Notes: generated by a model from the letters alone, not told the origin. Positions 1 through 14,595 are shown, numbered from the stretch's first letter. The stretch is DNA of 62,001 nt from Oceanospirillum maris DSM 6286 (GCF_000422865.1 NZ_AUGW01000021.1:1-62001), one strand, 5' to 3'. Program-made: numbers and translations.

Positions 1-105
1 CTGAAAGAACGAACGATAATCGGATACGCTCGATTACAAAGACTGAATCAATAAAGACGCAATACAGAATTTAAGTTCTCGATTGGCATCGATCTACAAC
101 TTTTT
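1..105 (+). other. rRNA operon spacer between 23S and 5S
   Basis: This is non-coding sequence directly upstream of the 5S gene. It has no tRNA and no recognisable 23S 3' end, so the 23S gene must finish left of the window. It is inferred to be the 23S-5S internal transcribed spacer, removed during rRNA processing. Confidence 0.6.
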
Positions 106-224
106 TGCTTGACGACAATAGCGTGTAGGAACCACCTGACTCCTTTCCGAACTCAGAAGTGAAACTGCTCAGCGCCGATGGTAGTGTGGGGTCTCCCCAT
201 GTGAGAGTAGGACATCGTCAAGCG
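106..224 (+). rRNA. rrf: 5S ribosomal RNA
   Basis: The sequence follows the gammaproteobacterial 5S pattern throughout. The ends TGCTTGACGA and TCGTCAAGCG pair to form helix I, the central block CCGAACTCAGAAGTGAAAC is present, and GGTAGTGTGGGGTCTCCCCATG is followed by GAGAGTAGG near the 3' end. The length of about 119 nt is normal. 5S rRNA sits in the central protuberance of the 50S subunit. A terminator follows immediately, so this is the last gene of its rRNA operon. The exact ends may be off by one or two bases. Confidence 0.96.
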
Positions 225-232
225 CTTATTCT

Positions 233-264
233 AAAAGCCCGTCTCTTCGAGACGGGCTTTTTTT
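233..264 (+). terminator. Rho-independent terminator of the rRNA operon
   Basis: The perfect hairpin arms AAAAGCCCGTCTC and GAGACGGGCTTTT flank the loop TTCGA and run into a T tract. It lies nine bases past the 5S gene. Confidence 0.93.
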
Positions 265-374
265 ATGCCTGGGATTTAGGTCGGCCTGATGTTAGGTCTG
301 TTTAAGTAGGGCTATATGCCAAACCTTCAAATCCGTTATAGTGGTCATTTATGAATGGCTAGCTAGGAGATGTT

Positions 375-1331
375 GTGGATAATACAGCTTTGATTAACAT
401 GTTTTCTGATGGCGAGTGGCATAGTGGTGTTGATGCTGCTGCATTACTTGGCGTTAGCCGTGCGGCGGTTTGGAAACGACTGCAGAAGCTTGAAGGCATG
501 GGGCTGCAGATCCAGAGAGAGCAAAGCAAAGGCTATCGCTTACCCTACAGTTTTAAGCCATTGACCGATGACGGCCTAGAAGATCTGCCTTTTGATATAT
601 CCATCCGCTCTATTACTGAGAGCACAAACACAGATGCACAGCTACGGGTTAAAGATAAGGCTCTTCCGTGGCCTGAAAGCTTTTCAGTTGTTCTTGCTGA
701 GCAGCAGACCGCAGGCCGTGGACGCAGAGGGAAGCAGTGGATTAGTCCCTATGGCGCTAACCTATATCTTTCCTGTGCTGCATCCCTACCCGTTGGTGCC
801 TCCTCTCTTGAAACATTGAGCCTGCATGTTGGTATTATTTTAGCGGCTGCCTTACAAGATGCAGGTTTACCTGATGTGAAAGTTAAGTGGCCAAATGATG
901 TTTATGTCCAAGGTAAAAAAATAGCAGGCATTTTGATTGAGGTGGATGGCGACTTATCTAGCCATTGCAATGTTGTTATTGGGATAGGCGTGAATTTTAC
1001 CCATGGAAGCCTAAGTGAAGACCAGGTGCAGCAGCCTTACAGTGCGGTTGATCTTTTTTGTGAGACGCGACGTGAATATATTGCGGCTGGTGTTATTTTG
1101 CAGATTCAGCAGCGTCTGGATCGAATCGTAAATGGTCTTATTGAAGCAGAGATAGCGGAATGGCCTGAGTATGATTTCTTACGTAATAAAAAAGTCACAT
1201 TGCATTTAGGTGCGCAGCAAATAGAAGGTATTGCTCGGGGTATTGACGGGAGTGGTAACCTAAAGATAGAGCTGAGCGATGGTAGTGAACGGCTGTTTTC
1301 TGGTGGAGAAGTGAGTGTTAGAGCCCAATAA
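375..1331 (+). CDS. birA: Biotin-[acetyl-CoA-carboxylase] ligase / biotin operon repressor BirA
   Basis: The 318-residue product activates biotin with ATP and transfers it to the biotin carboxyl carrier protein. The bifunctional form also represses biotin synthesis genes. Residues about 5-58 form a winged helix-turn-helix (GVSRAAVWKRLQKLE), so this is the DNA-binding class. The biotinyl-AMP loop GRGRRGK is at 114-120, and KWPNDVYV is further on. The start is GTG, giving the typical E. coli-like N-terminus; AGGAGATGTT upstream supplies the ribosome binding site. Its last 17 bases overlap coaX, so the two are translationally coupled. The birA-coaX pair beside an rRNA operon is a common gammaproteobacterial arrangement. 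Confidence 0.95.
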   Translation: MDNTALINMFSDGEWHSGVDAAALLGVSRAAVWKRLQKLEGMGLQIQREQSKGYRLPYSFKPLTDDGLEDLPFDISIRSITESTNTDAQLRVKDKALPWPESFSVVLAEQQTAGRGRRGKQWISPYGANLYLSCAASLPVGASSLETLSLHVGIILAAALQDAGLPDVKVKWPNDVYVQGKKIAGILIEVDGDLSSHCNVVIGIGVNFTHGSLSEDQVQQPYSAVDLFCETRREYIAAGVILQIQQRLDRIVNGLIEAEIAEWPEYDFLRNKKVTLHLGAQQIEGIARGIDGSGNLKIELSDGSERLFSGGEVSVRAQ

Positions 1332-2013
1332 AATCCTATTGGTGGATGTCGGTAATACACGGGTTAAATATGCCATTGATGATGGACAGAGGCTTTCAAC
1401 GATAATGGTGGTCTCGAGGCTGTCAGAGCTACCTCTGGGTGGCTTCTCGGAAATACGTGTAGCGACGGTTTCTCGTCACGATGAGATTGATCATTGGAAA
1501 TCTGAGATTGCTGTAAACGTAAGGCAAGCTAAAGTCATTAAACAGCACCATAATTTGACCGTTGCTTATAATGAAGTAGAAAGGTTGGGTGTTGATCGTT
1601 GGTTGGCTATGCTTGCTGTTTGGTGTGAGAAAAAGACACCGACCTGTGTAGTTGATTTGGGAACGGCCATTACAGCAGATTATGTTTCTAGTGAGGGCGT
1701 ACATTTAGGTGGTTACATTATTCCGGGATTTTCGCTTATGAAACAAAGTCTTGGGAATAATACTGCCTGTGTTGGCTTTGGCTCAAATGGCAAAGGTGTT
1801 GATCCTGGGAGTGTGACCGAGGCTTGTGTTGATCATGGTATTAATCGGCTTGTACGTGGTTTCTTGAAAGACTTGCTACAGGCTGAGCCAGCTTGTCATT
1901 CACTAGTGGTTACTGGTGGCGATAGTTCAAGGTTAGATTATCATGGATTTGAAGCTGATATATCTGTTGATGAAGCTCTTGTATTACGTGGTTTGCGATA
2001 TGCCTTTGAGTAA
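1315..2013 (+). CDS. coaX: Type III pantothenate kinase
   Basis: The product phosphorylates pantothenate in the first step of coenzyme A synthesis, in the cytosol. The 232-residue protein has the type III signature: the phosphate-loop motif DVGNTRVKYA at residues 11-20, GVDRWLAML near the middle, and VVDLGTAITADYV, whose Asp and Thr are typical active-site residues of this ASKHA-fold family. The start is a GTG inside the end of birA (17-nt overlap). An E. coli-type coaA is not in the window. Type III enzymes are not inhibited by CoA and usually need a monovalent cation; that is family knowledge and not visible here. Confidence 0.93.
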   Translation: MLEPNKILLVDVGNTRVKYAIDDGQRLSTIMVVSRLSELPLGGFSEIRVATVSRHDEIDHWKSEIAVNVRQAKVIKQHHNLTVAYNEVERLGVDRWLAMLAVWCEKKTPTCVVDLGTAITADYVSSEGVHLGGYIIPGFSLMKQSLGNNTACVGFGSNGKGVDPGSVTEACVDHGINRLVRGFLKDLLQAEPACHSLVVTGGDSSRLDYHGFEADISVDEALVLRGLRYAFE

Positions 2014-2040
2014 AAAAACAAAGAAAGTTTAAAAAAAGAT

Positions 2041-2069
2041 TTGCCAAGCAATATTCAGGTTGGTATAGT
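2041..2069 (+). promoter_or_regulatory. Sigma-70 promoter of the tRNA-Tyr/Gly/Thr operon
   Basis: A -35 box TTGCCA (2041-2046) and a -10 box TATAGT (2064-2069) are separated by exactly 17 bases, with a TGG extended -10. The following ACGCCCCG is a GC-rich discriminator of the kind seen at stringently controlled tRNA and rRNA promoters. The tRNA-Tyr gene starts about 80 bases downstream. Confidence 0.8.
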
Positions 2070-2147
2070 ACGCCCCGTTGCCGCAAGAGGCACAAGCTAG
2101 CAACTTGTAGTGCTTATATTTTTATTAGCCAGTTAAGTTGATAAGCT

Positions 2148-2232
<85 letters not shown>

Positions 2233-2240
2233 TTTTTCTT

Positions 2241-2314
<74 letters not shown>

Positions 2315-2316
2315 GG

Positions 2317-2392
<76 letters not shown>

Positions 2393-2404
2393 GTATTTTA
2401 AAAG

Positions 2405-2430
2405 CAGACGGTTTATCCGTCTGTTTTTTT
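2405..2430 (+). terminator. Terminator after tRNA-Thr
   Basis: The hairpin CAGACGG / CCGTCTG is followed by seven Ts. In many gammaproteobacteria this tRNA cluster reads on into a tuf gene. Here it stops. Confidence 0.88.
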
Positions 2431-2455
2431 CTGTGTAGCTTTTAGCTTTTTTGGC

Positions 2456-2484
2456 TTGCAAGTCAATAAGCTCAAGAGTAGAAT
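2456..2484 (+). promoter_or_regulatory. Promoter of tRNA-Trp-secE-nusG
   Basis: TTGCAA (2456-2461) and TAGAAT (2479-2484) are 17 bases apart, followed by a GC-rich GCTCGGGC segment. It lies just upstream of tRNA-Trp and downstream of a terminator, as expected for the next transcription unit. Confidence 0.75.
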
Positions 2485-2520
2485 GCTCGGGCTGTTTTTT
2501 AGGCTCAGCGAGCAAGTGTT

Positions 2521-2596
2521 AGGCCAGTAGTTCAATTGGTAGAGCACCGGTTTCCAAAACCGGCTGTTGGGGGTTCGAGTCCCTCCTGGCCTGCCA
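2521..2596 (+). tRNA. tRNA-Trp (CCA)
   Basis: The acceptor arms AGGCCAG and CTGGCCT pair. The anticodon loop TTCCAAA gives CCA (2554-2556), and the 3' CCA is encoded. Its position directly before secE is conserved in gammaproteobacteria. Confidence 0.97.
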
Positions 2597-2653
2597 GTAT
2601 CTCCCCGTCTGGTATATCCTTCTCGGCAATCGCCGAAATCTAAGGAGTTCATA

Positions 2654-3049
2654 ATGAAAAGCAATGCAGAAGAAGCCCAGCTATCAAATGATGCGGCTAA
2701 AGCCAAGTCATCAAATGATGCAGTTAAATGGGTTTTGGTTATTCTGCTTGTCTCTGCTGCTGTGGCGGGAAATCTCTACTATAACGAGTACTCGCCGTTA
2801 TACCGTGCCCTTGCAATTATTGTTATGGCCGCTATAGCTGGATTTATTGCTCTGAAGACAGAGAAAGGCAGTCGCTTCTTAGTTAAGGCGGCTGAGTCGC
2901 GTGCAGAGATACGTAAAGTTGTTTGGCCATCAAGACAAGAGACGACACAAACGACCTTGATTGTTTTGGCTGCTGTTTTATTTATGGGATTGGTTCTCTG
3001 GGGTATTGATACTCTACTGGGTTGGCTGATTTCATTAATCGTGAATTAA
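2654..3049 (+). CDS. secE: Preprotein translocase subunit SecE
   Basis: The small inner-membrane subunit clamps SecY in the SecYEG channel. The product has 131 residues and three predicted membrane segments (about 23-42, 47-65 and 98-125), the enterobacterial type. The conserved cytoplasmic amphipathic segment ends in [16 protein letters not shown] chose ATG 2654, which has TAAGGAG seven bases upstream. The open frame extends further upstream but through the tRNA-Trp gene, so the longer version is not plausible. nusG follows after 13 bases. Confidence 0.95.
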   Translation: MKSNAEEAQLSNDAAKAKSSNDAVKWVLVILLVSAAVAGNLYYNEYSPLYRALAIIVMAAIAGFIALKTEKGSRFLVKAAESRAEIRKVVWPSRQETTQTTLIVLAAVLFMGLVLWGIDTLLGWLISLIVN

Positions 3050-3062
3050 TCGAGGAATAGAC

Positions 3063-3596
3063 ATGTCGAAGCGTTGGTATGTTGTACATGCCTATTCGGG
3101 TTATGAGAAGCATGTGATGCGCTCGCTTCAAGAGCGTGTAAAGCTTCGTGGTGTTGAAGACCTGTTTGGCGAGATTCTTGTGCCAACAGAGGAAGTCGTT
3201 GAAATGCGTGACGGCAAAAAGCGCAAGAGCGAGCGTAAGTTTTATCCAGGGTACGTGTTAGTGCAGATGGAAATGAATGATTCTGCATGGCATTTAGTAA
3301 AAGAAACCCCTCGTGTACTTGGCTTTATCGGTGGCACAGCAGAAAAACCTGCTGCGATTACTGAACGTGAAGCAGATGCTATTTTACAGCGTGTGGCTGA
3401 CCGTACCGACAAACCGCGTCCGAAGACATTATTTGAACCCGGTGAAGTGGTTCGTGTCACAGATGGTCCTTTTGCGGACTTTAACGGTGTTGTTGAAGAA
3501 GTGAATTATGAGAAGAGTAGGCTGCAGGTTTCTGTGCTTATCTTCGGTCGCTCTACCCCTGTTGAGCTAGAGTTTGGACAGGTAGAGAAAGACTAA
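3063..3596 (+). CDS. nusG: Transcription termination/antitermination protein NusG
   Basis: NusG binds RNA polymerase, suppresses pausing, and links transcription to Rho and to the ribosome. The 177-residue protein starts with the usual [16 protein letters not shown] and has an NGN domain through about residue 115. A C-terminal KOW domain contains [30 protein letters not shown] supplies the ribosome binding site. It is co-transcribed with secE. Confidence 0.97.
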   Translation: MSKRWYVVHAYSGYEKHVMRSLQERVKLRGVEDLFGEILVPTEEVVEMRDGKKRKSERKFYPGYVLVQMEMNDSAWHLVKETPRVLGFIGGTAEKPAAITEREADAILQRVADRTDKPRPKTLFEPGEVVRVTDGPFADFNGVVEEVNYEKSRLQVSVLIFGRSTPVELEFGQVEKD

Positions 3597-3629
3597 GCTT
3601 TAAAGAATTTTTTCAGGTGCAAGGCACTT

Positions 3630-3652
3630 TAACGGGAAGCCGTAAGGCGTTA
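3630..3652 (+). promoter_or_regulatory. Candidate L1-binding hairpin in the rplK leader
   Basis: TAAC (3630-3633) pairs with GTTA (3649-3652). A one-sided GGGAA bulge then leads to GCC-GTAA-GGC with a GNRA tetraloop. Ribosomal protein L1 is known to repress the rplKA mRNA by binding a hairpin with an asymmetric internal loop in this leader. The assignment rests on position and shape only. Confidence 0.45.
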
Positions 3653-3672
3653 TACCCAAATAGGAGAGAATC

Positions 3673-4104
3673 ATGGCTAAGAAAGTACAAGCCTATATCA
3701 AGCTACAAGTAGCTGCTGGTAAAGCGAATCCAAGTCCACCAGTTGGTCCTGCTCTGGGTCAACACGGTGTGAATATCATGGAATTCTGTAAAGCATTCAA
3801 TGCTGCAACACAAGATGTTGAAGCGGGTCTGCCGATTCCTGTTGTTATTACTGTTTATGCTGATCGTAGCTTTACTTTTGTAACTAAGACGCCTCCAGCG
3901 GCAGTTCTGCTTTTGAAAGCAGCTGGCCTGAAAAGCGGTAGCGCACGTCCGAACACTGTAAAAGTGGGTTCTGTGACGCGTGCACAGCTTGAAGAGATCG
4001 CAACCACTAAACAGCCTGATCTGACTGCATCTGATATGGATGCTGCAGTTCGTACAATCGCTGGTACTGCCCGTAGTATGGGTCTGAACGTGGAGGGTCT
4101 GTAA
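3673..4104 (+). CDS. rplK: 50S ribosomal protein L11
   Basis: L11 (143 residues) binds the GTPase-associated centre of 23S rRNA and helps activate elongation factors and RelA. The N-terminal [32 protein letters not shown] segment with its proline-rich linker is diagnostic. AGGAG precedes the start. One base separates it from rplA, so the two are co-translated and probably both controlled by L1. Confidence 0.98.
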   Translation: MAKKVQAYIKLQVAAGKANPSPPVGPALGQHGVNIMEFCKAFNAATQDVEAGLPIPVVITVYADRSFTFVTKTPPAAVLLLKAAGLKSGSARPNTVKVGSVTRAQLEEIATTKQPDLTASDMDAAVRTIAGTARSMGLNVEGL

Positions 4105-4105
4105 G

Positions 4106-4801
4106 ATGGCTAAGCTAACTAAGCGCGCAAAACTGATTCGTGAAAAAGTAGAAGCTGAAAAAGCATACTCAGTAGCAGATGCTGTTGCACTACTATCTGA
4201 ACTATCTACTGTTAAGTTCAAAGAGTCTGTAGAAGTTGCTGTTAACCTAGGTGTAGATCCTCGTAAATCTGACCAAGTTGTACGTAGCGCAACTGTTATG
4301 CCTAACGGTACTGGTAAAGATGTTCGTGTTGCTGTGTTTACACAGGGCGCAAATGTTGACGCCGCTAAAGAAGCTGGTGCAGACGTTGTGGGTATGGACG
4401 AGCTAGCGGCTCAAATGAAAGGCGGTGACCTGAACTATGACGTTGTTATCGCATCTCCTGATGCAATGCGCGTTGTTGGTCAATTAGGTCAGCTTTTAGG
4501 CCCCCGTGGTCTAATGCCTAACCCGAAAGTTGGTACTGTAACTCCTGATGTTGCTACTGCTGTTAAAAATGCAAAAGCTGGCCAGGTTCGCTACCGTACA
4601 GACAAGAACGGTATTATTCATGCTGGTATTGGTAAAGTAGATTTCTCTGCTGATGCTATCAAAGGTAACCTTGAAGCACTTGTTGCTGATCTGAAGAAGC
4701 TAAAACCATCTGCTTCTAAAGGTATTTACCTGAAGAAAATTACTCTGTCTTCAACAATGGGTCCAGGTCTATTAATCGACCTGTCTGATCTAGACGCTTA
4801 A
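4106..4801 (+). CDS. rplA: 50S ribosomal protein L1
   Basis: L1 (231 residues) forms the mobile stalk at the tRNA exit site and acts as the translational repressor of rpl[17 protein letters not shown] opens the protein. The motif [21 protein letters not shown] around residues 126-146 is the family signature. Its start lies one base after the rplK stop. Confidence 0.98.
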   Translation: MAKLTKRAKLIREKVEAEKAYSVADAVALLSELSTVKFKESVEVAVNLGVDPRKSDQVVRSATVMPNGTGKDVRVAVFTQGANVDAAKEAGADVVGMDELAAQMKGGDLNYDVVIASPDAMRVVGQLGQLLGPRGLMPNPKVGTVTPDVATAVKNAKAGQVRYRTDKNGIIHAGIGKVDFSADAIKGNLEALVADLKKLKPSASKGIYLKKITLSSTMGPGLLIDLSDLDA

Positions 4802-4854
4802 GACAGAAAATAAACTTTGCGGGGCTCTTAGTGAACATTGCTGAGAGTTTCGTC

Positions 4855-5000
4855 AAAGACCGCAGGAGCTTAGGCTTAATCTCAGACTTTTGTTCTCGGT
4901 CCTGCGCAGATGGAATGGCCCGCCAGAATTTCTGGTGCCGAACCATCGTTACTTCCCTGAAAAGGGGTGGTGGTAAGAAGAAGGCGAAAGCCTTCATAGC
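4855..5000 (+). ncRNA. Ribosomal L10 leader (rplJ mRNA leader)
   Basis: This is the 213-bp gap between rplA and rplJ. The arms GACCGCAGGA (from 4858) and TCCTGCGCAG (about 4902) form the main helix, with GCTTAGGC in the internal loop region and a further hairpin near CCAGAATTTCTGG. In gammaproteobacteria the L10-(L7/L12)4 complex binds such a leader and represses rplJL. A short minus-strand reading frame crosses this region but has no ribosome binding site or family resemblance. Confidence 0.75.
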
Positions 5001-5015
5001 TTAGGAGCAAATAAA

Positions 5016-5519
5016 GTGGCACTACGTCTCGAAGACAAAAAAGCAATTGTTGCTGAAGTCAACGAAGCTGCCAGTTCTGCTCTTTCTGTTGTAGTTGCCG
5101 ACTCACGTGGCGTTACTGTAGGTGCAATGACTGCTCTACGTAAAAGTGCTCGTGAAGCCGGTGTTCAGCTACGTGTTGTTCGTAACACGTTAGCTCGCCT
5201 AGCTGTTGAAGGTACCTCTTTTGAGTGCCTGAAAGAAAGCTTCGTAGGCCCTACTCTGATTGCTTTCTCTATGGAGCATCCTGGTGCGGCAGCGCGTCTT
5301 CTTAAAGATTTTGCAAAAGAAGAAGAAGCGTTCGAAGTAAAAGCTCTGGCGTACGAAGGAGAGTTGATCGCAGCGGCAGATATTGACCGTTTGGCAAAAC
5401 TGCCAACATACGACGAAGCTATTGCAAGCTTGATGATGACTATGAAAGAAGCATCTGCAGGCAAGCTGGCTCGCACTCTGGCAGCTATTCGCGATCAGAA
5501 GGAAGCAGAAGCCGCTTAA
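5016..5519 (+). CDS. rplJ: 50S ribosomal protein L10
   Basis: L10 (167 residues) anchors L7/L12 dimers on the ribosome, forms the stalk base, and represses its own m[22 protein letters not shown] and [23 protein letters not shown] match the family. The C-terminal helix that binds L7/L12 ends the protein. The start is GTG with TTAGGAG upstream. Confidence 0.97.
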   Translation: MALRLEDKKAIVAEVNEAASSALSVVVADSRGVTVGAMTALRKSAREAGVQLRVVRNTLARLAVEGTSFECLKESFVGPTLIAFSMEHPGAAARLLKDFAKEEEAFEVKALAYEGELIAAADIDRLAKLPTYDEAIASLMMTMKEASAGKLARTLAAIRDQKEAEAA

Positions 5520-5598
5520 TAGCGTTTCTCTTTCTATCGATAAAGAATTTTGGTTTTAACGAGCGACAATTGCTCTACAACGTTGGGAAGCTAAGATA

Positions 5599-5967
5599 AT
5601 GGCTCTGACTAAAGAAGATATCATCAATGCAGTTGCAGAAATGTCCGTTATGGATGTTGTTGAACTGATTGAAGCAATGGAAGAAAAATTCGGTGTATCT
5701 GCTGCTGCTGTTGCAGTTGGTGCTGCTGCTGGTGGCGAAGCTGCTGCCGTTGAGCAAACTGAATTTGACGTTGTTCTTACCGCTGTTGGCGATAAGAAAG
5801 TAAACGTAATTAAAGCAGTTCGTGCAATCACTGGTCTTGGCTTGAAAGAAGCTAAAGCAATGGTTGACGGTGCTCCAGCTTCAGTTAAAGAAGGCGTTTC
5901 TAAGGATGACGCTGAAGCTGCAAAAGCACAGCTGGAAGAAGCTGGTGCAAGCGCAGAGCTTAAGTAA
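5599..5967 (+). CDS. rplL: 50S ribosomal protein L7/L12
   Basis: The 122-residue stalk protein recruits translation factors. An N-terminal dimerisation domain (residues 1-33) is followed by an Ala/Gly/Val-rich hinge near 37-52. The C-terminal domain contains [28 protein letters not shown], which contacts EF-G and EF-Tu. It lies 79 bases after rplJ. The attenuator at 6008-6037 follows and should lower rpoBC expression relative to rplL. Confidence 0.98.
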   Translation: MALTKEDIINAVAEMSVMDVVELIEAMEEKFGVSAAAVAVGAAAGGEAAAVEQTEFDVVLTAVGDKKVNVIKAVRAITGLGLKEAKAMVDGAPASVKEGVSKDDAEAAKAQLEEAGASAELK

Positions 5968-6007
5968 TTAGCTTTGCGTTACAGCAGACGCTGCTGAAAT
6001 TGCAGTG

Positions 6008-6037
6008 GGCTGGTGGCGATTCGCCACCGGCCTTTTT
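6008..6037 (+). terminator. Attenuator between rplL and rpoB
   Basis: GGTGGCGA (6012-6019) pairs with TCGCCACC (6021-6028), extended by flanking GC bases and followed by CCTTTTTC. In E. coli a partial terminator at the same place lets only a fraction of polymerases reach rpoBC. Confidence 0.8.
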
Positions 6038-6168
6038 CTGTTCATAATATCCTTGACTGCTTTAAAACACGTAACTGCCTTTTCGGCGGTGTGAAGACTT
6101 ATCGGCTGCAATCGTTAGATTAGATCGTGCCGAAGCCTGAGATCAGATGAACAAGCTGGGGAATACTG

Positions 6169-9100
6169 ATGGCTTACTCATATACTGAGAAAAAACGTAT
6201 CCGCAAGGATTTCGGTAAACTACCCCAAGTCATGGATGTGCCGTATTTGCTGGCCATCCAGCTGGACTCCTATCGATCCTTCCTGCAAGAAGATAAAACT
6301 ATAGAACAGCGGGAGGATCTAGGCCTTCACGCTGCGTTTAAATCGGTATTCCCTATCGAGAGCTATTCCGGTAACGCATCTCTGGAATATGTTAGCTATC
6401 GTCTAGGCAGCCCGGTTTTTGATGTAAAAGAGTGCCAGTTGCGTGGTATTACCTACGCGGCTCCTCTGCGCGTAAAAGTTCGCCTTGTGATTTATGACCG
6501 TGAGTCATCAAATAAGGCAATCAAGGATATTAAAGAACAAGAAGTCTACATGGGCGAGATGCCTCTGATGACTGGGAACGGTACCTTTGTTATTAACGGT
6601 ACTGAGCGTGTTATCGTATCCCAGCTTCACCGTTCTCCTGGTGTATTCTTTGATCATGATAAAGGTAAGACACACTCTTCAGGCAAGTTGCTGTATTCAG
6701 CACGTGTGATTCCTTATCGTGGTTCTTGGTTGGACTTTGAGTTCGACCCTAAAGATAGCGTTTTCGTCCGTATTGACCGTCGACGTAAGCTGCCTGCCTC
6801 TGTACTGCTTCGTGCACTGAACTACACATCTGAACAGATGCTGGGTATGTTCTTTGACACTAACAAGTTTTATTTTGAGCGTGATGGCTTGCGCATGGAA
6901 CTAGTTCCTTCGCGTCTACGTGGTGAAACGGCATCTTTTGATATTTGCGATAACGATGGCAATGTCATCGTTGAAAAAGATCGCCGTATCACGCCGCGAC
7001 ATATCCGTCAGATTGAAAAGGCGGGTATTGATAAGCTTAAAGTTCCTCTTGATTATCTGTTTGGCCGTGTTCTTGCCAAAGATATGGTCAATGAGAAGAC
7101 CGGTGAGCTGATCTGTGAGTGTAACTCAGAGATTAATGCTGAAATCCTTGAGAATTTAGCCGCTGCCGGTTGTAAAGTTATTGAAACGCTTTACACCAAT
7201 GACTTAGATTGTGGCCCGTTTATTTCGGACACGCTTCGCATTGATAGTACGCGCAATCAACTGGAAGCATTGGTAGAAATCTACCGGATGATGCGTCCTG
7301 GTGAGCCGCCAACTAAAGAATCAGCAGAGTCTCTATTCGAGAACCTGTTCTTTAGTGAAGACCGTTACGATCTTTCTGCGGTTGGCCGCATGAAGTTCAA
7401 CCGTCGTATTAATCGTGAAGGTGATACCGGATCCGGCGTTCTAAGCCACGAAGATATTATCGACGTACTGCGCGAGTTGATCAATATTCGTAACGGTAAA
7501 GGTGAAGTTGATGATATCGATCACCTTGGTAACCGTCGTATTCGTTCTGTTGGTGAAATGGCTGAAAACCAGTTCCGTGTAGGTCTGGTTCGTGTTGAGC
7601 GTGCTGTTAAAGAGCGTTTGTCTCTTGCAGAAAGCGAAGGTCTGATGCCTCAAGACCTGATCAATGCCAAGCCCGTTGCTGCTGCAATCAAAGAATTCTT
7701 TGGTTCTTCGCAGTTATCTCAGTTTATGGATCAGAATAACCCGCTATCTGAGGTGACTCACAAGCGTCGTGTTTCTGCGTTAGGCCCTGGTGGTTTAACC
7801 CGTGAACGTGCGGGCTTTGAAGTACGTGACGTACACCCAACGCATTACGGTCGTGTTTGCCCTATTGAGACACCTGAAGGGCCAAACATTGGTCTGATTA
7901 ACTCATTGGCGACTTATGCGCGCACTAACGATTACGGTTTCCTTGAAACACCTTACCGTAAAGTTAATGACGGCCAAGTAACCGACGAGTTGGTTTATCT
8001 ATCTGCGATTGAAGAAAGTCAGTACGTTATCGCTCAGGCTTCCGCAACGATTAAAGATGGCATGCTGGTTGATGAGCTGGTTCAGGTACGTAATAAGGGT
8101 GAAACAACCTTTATGACGCCTAGCCAAGTAACACTGATGGATGTATCTCCTCGTCAGGTTGTGTCCGTTGCCGCGGCTTTGATTCCGTTCCTAGAGCACG
8201 ATGATGCTAACCGAGCCTTGATGGGTTCGAACATGCAACGTCAGGCTGTACCAACACTGCGTGCTGACAAGCCGCTAGTGGGTACGGGTATGGAGCGCTT
8301 CGTTGCTCGTGACTCTGGTGTTTGTGCGATAGCGACCCGTGGCGGTGTCATTGACTCTGTTGATGCAAGCCGTGTTGTTATTCGTGTTAATGACGAAGAA
8401 ACAGAAGTGGGTGAAGCAGGTGTAGATATTTACAACCTGACTAAGTACACCCGTTCTAACCAGAACACCTGTATTAATCAGCGTGCCATTGTGCGCTCTG
8501 GTGATGTTGTTGCAAAAGGCGATATCCTAGCGGATGGCCCTTCTGTTGACTTAGGTGATCTGGCTCTTGGTCAGAACATGCGTATCGCCTTTATGCCTTG
8601 GAACGGTTACAACTTCGAGGATTCCATTTTGGTTTCCGAACGAGTTGTACAAGAAGATCGTTTCACCACGATCCATATTCAAGAGCTAACCTGTGTATCC
8701 CGTGATACCAAGTTAGGCCCTGAAGAGATTACCTCTGATATTCCGAATGTGGGTGAAAGCGCACTAGGCAAGCTGGACGAGTCCGGTATTGTTTACATCG
8801 GTGCAGAAGTAGGTGCTGGCGATATTCTAGTGGGTAAGGTGACACCTAAAGGTGAAACCCAGCTGACGCCTGAAGAGAAGCTACTGCGTGCGATCTTCGG
8901 TGAAAAAGCTTCTGATGTTAAAGATACCTCTCTGCGTGTTGCTACTGGTGTGAAAGGTACGGTTATTGACGTACAGGTCTTTACCCGTGACGGTGTTGAG
9001 AAAGATACTCGTGCCCGCGCTATTGAGCAGTCACAGTTAGATGAAGTTCGTAAAGATCTTCAAGAAGAATACCGTATCGCAGAAGAAGCAACGTTCGAAC

Positions 9101-10245
9101 GTCTTGGTCGTCAGATTGAAGGTCAAGATGTACTGAGTGGTCCTAAGCTAGTGAAAGGCGATAGCCTGACGAGCGACTACTTGGCAGAGCTGCCACGTAA
9201 AGAATGGTTCAAAATCACTCTATCCGATGATGCTCTAAACGAAGTACTGCTACAGGCTGATGAACAGCTGCAGCAACGTCGTAAAGAGATGGATGAGAAG
9301 TTTGAAGACAAGAAGAAGAAACTGCAGCAAGGTGATGACCTGGCTCCGGGTGTTCTTAAGATTGTTAAGGTTTACGTTGCTATTAAACGCCGGATCCAGC
9401 CGGGTGATAAAATGGCGGGTCGTCACGGTAACAAAGGTGTAATCTCAGCGATTATGCCGATTGAAGATATGCCGTACGATGCGAAAGGCGAGCCGGTTGA
9501 TATCGTTCTGAACCCTCTGGGCGTACCATCGCGTATGAACGTAGGTCAGATTCTGGAAACACACTTGGGCATGGCAGCAAAAGGTCTTGGCGACAAGATC
9601 AATGAAATGTTGCTAGAGCAGCGTGATAACCAAGTTCAAGAAATCCGTGATTTCTTGGATAAGGTTTATAACCAAGTGGGTAGTCATAAAGAAGATATTG
9701 ATAGCCTTACTGACGAAGAAGTGATTTCACTGGCACAGAACCTGCGTAAAGGTGTTCCTATTGCAACGCCTGTATTCGATGGTGCTCCTGAGCCAGAGAT
9801 TAAAGCGCTTCTACGCCTTGCTGATATCCCTGATAGTGGTCAGGTATGGTTGCGTGATGGCCGTACCGGTGAACAGTTTGACCGTCCTGTGACCGTTGGT
9901 TACATGTACATGCTGAAACTGAACCACTTGGTCGATGATAAGATGCATGCCCGTTCTACAGGTTCATACAGCCTTGTAACGCAGCAGCCATTGGGCGGTA
10001 AAGCTCAGTTTGGTGGTCAGCGTTTCGGTGAGATGGAAGTGTGGGCACTGGAAGCATACGGCGCGGCTTATACCCTTCAGGAGATGCTGACTGTTAAGTC
10101 GGATGATGTGAACGGTCGTACTAAGATGTATAAAAACATCGTAGATGGCGATCACCGCATGGAACCGGGTATGCCAGAATCCTTCAACGTACTGGTGAAG
10201 GAAATCCGTTCTCTGGGTATCGACATTGACCTTGAAAGCCAGTGA
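6169..10245 (+). CDS. rpoB: DNA-directed RNA polymerase subunit beta
   Basis: RpoB (1358 residues) forms one pincer of RNA polymerase and part of the catalytic centre. [21 protein letters not shown] opens the protein. The rifampicin-pocket segment [22 protein letters not shown] is intact, with no obvious resistance substitution. [15 protein letters not shown] and the C-terminal clamp-binding segment are present. The length compares with 1342 in E. coli. The upstream gap of 201 bases holds the attenuator and no second promoter that I can support. rpoC follows after 76 bases. Confidence 0.99.
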   Translation: MAYSYTEKKRIRKDFGKLPQVMDVPYLLAIQLDSYRSFLQEDKTIEQREDLGLHAAFKSVFPIESYSGNASLEYVSYRLGSPVFDVKECQLRGITYAAPLRVKVRLVIYDRESSNKAIKDIKEQEVYMGEMPLMTGNGTFVINGTERVIVSQLHRSPGVFFDHDKGKTHSSGKLLYSARVIPYRGSWLDFEFDPKDSVFVRIDRRRKLPASVLLRALNYTSEQMLGMFFDTNKFYFERDGLRMELVPSRLRGETASFDICDNDGNVIVEKDRRITPRHIRQIEKAGIDKLKVPLDYLFGRVLAKDMVNEKTGELICECNSEINAEILENLAAAGCKVIETLYTNDLDCGPFISDTLRIDSTRNQLEALVEIYRMMRPGEPPTKESAESLFENLFFSEDRYDLSAVGRMKFNRRINREGDTGSGVLSHEDIIDVLRELINIRNGKGEVDDIDHLGNRRIRSVGEMAENQFRVGLVRVERAVKERLSLAESEGLMPQDLINAKPVAAAIKEFFGSSQLSQFMDQNNPLSEVTHKRRVSALGPGGLTRERAGFEVRDVHPTHYGRVCPIETPEGPNIGLINSLATYARTNDYGFLETPYRKVNDGQVTDELVYLSAIEESQYVIAQASATIKDGMLVDELVQVRNKGETTFMTPSQVTLMDVSPRQVVSVAAALIPFLEHDDANRALMGSNMQRQAVPTLRADKPLVGTGMERFVARDSGVCAIATRGGVIDSVDASRVVIRVNDEETEVGEAGVDIYNLTKYTRSNQNTCINQRAIVRSGDVVAKGDILADGPSVDLGDLALGQNMRIAFMPWNGYNFEDSILVSERVVQEDRFTTIHIQELTCVSRDTKLGPEEITSDIPNVGESALGKLDESGIVYIGAEVGAGDILVGKVTPKGETQLTPEEKLLRAIFGEKASDVKDTSLRVATGVKGTVIDVQVFTRDGVEKDTRARAIEQSQLDEVRKDLQEEYRIAEEATFERLGRQIEGQDVLSGPKLVKGDSLTSDYLAELPRKEWFKITLSDDALNEVLLQADEQLQQRRKEMDEKFEDKKKKLQQGDDLAPGVLKIVKVYVAIKRRIQPGDKMAGRHGNKGVISAIMPIEDMPYDAKGEPVDIVLNPLGVPSRMNVGQILETHLGMAAKGLGDKINEMLLEQRDNQVQEIRDFLDKVYNQVGSHKEDIDSLTDEEVISLAQNLRKGVPIATPVFDGAPEPEIKALLRLADIPDSGQVWLRDGRTGEQFDRPVTVGYMYMLKLNHLVDDKMHARSTGSYSLVTQQPLGGKAQFGGQRFGEMEVWALEAYGAAYTLQEMLTVKSDDVNGRTKMYKNIVDGDHRMEPGMPESFNVLVKEIRSLGIDIDLESQ

Positions 10246-10321
10246 GCTCTATAGGTTTTAACAGATGAATTCCGTTGCGGGCTACGGCCCGCATCAGTAA
10301 CTCCATTTGGAGCAGTGGCCG

Positions 10322-14521
<4,200 letters not shown>

Positions 14522-14546
14522 AACTCTTTTGTTGTAAAGTGAGTGA

Positions 14547-14567
14547 AGACCGGACGATGTCCGGTCT
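14547..14567 (+). terminator. Hairpin after rpoC, abutting the str promoter
   Basis: The perfect stem AGACCGGAC / GTCCGGTCT has a GAT loop. There is no T tract, because the 3' arm runs straight into the TTGACT -35 box of the next promoter. It may be a Rho-assisted terminator or a 3' stabilising structure. Confidence 0.5.
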
Positions 14568-14595
14568 TGACTGTCTGCGGGAGGCAACATACAAT
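14567..14595 (+). promoter_or_regulatory. Promoter of the str operon (rpsL)
   Basis: TTGACT (14567-14572), 17 bases, then TACAAT (14590-14595). GCGCCTCC follows as a GC-rich discriminator. It is nearly the same as the promoter before rpsJ at 19034-19062, so both operons are likely to answer to growth rate and ppGpp alike. Confidence 0.85.

Noticed and set aside
4740..4997. Minus-strand frame of 85 codons across the rplA-rplJ gap
   Set aside because: It overlaps the L10 leader RNA, has no ribosome binding site and no family resemblance; the RNA structure explains the conservation expected here.
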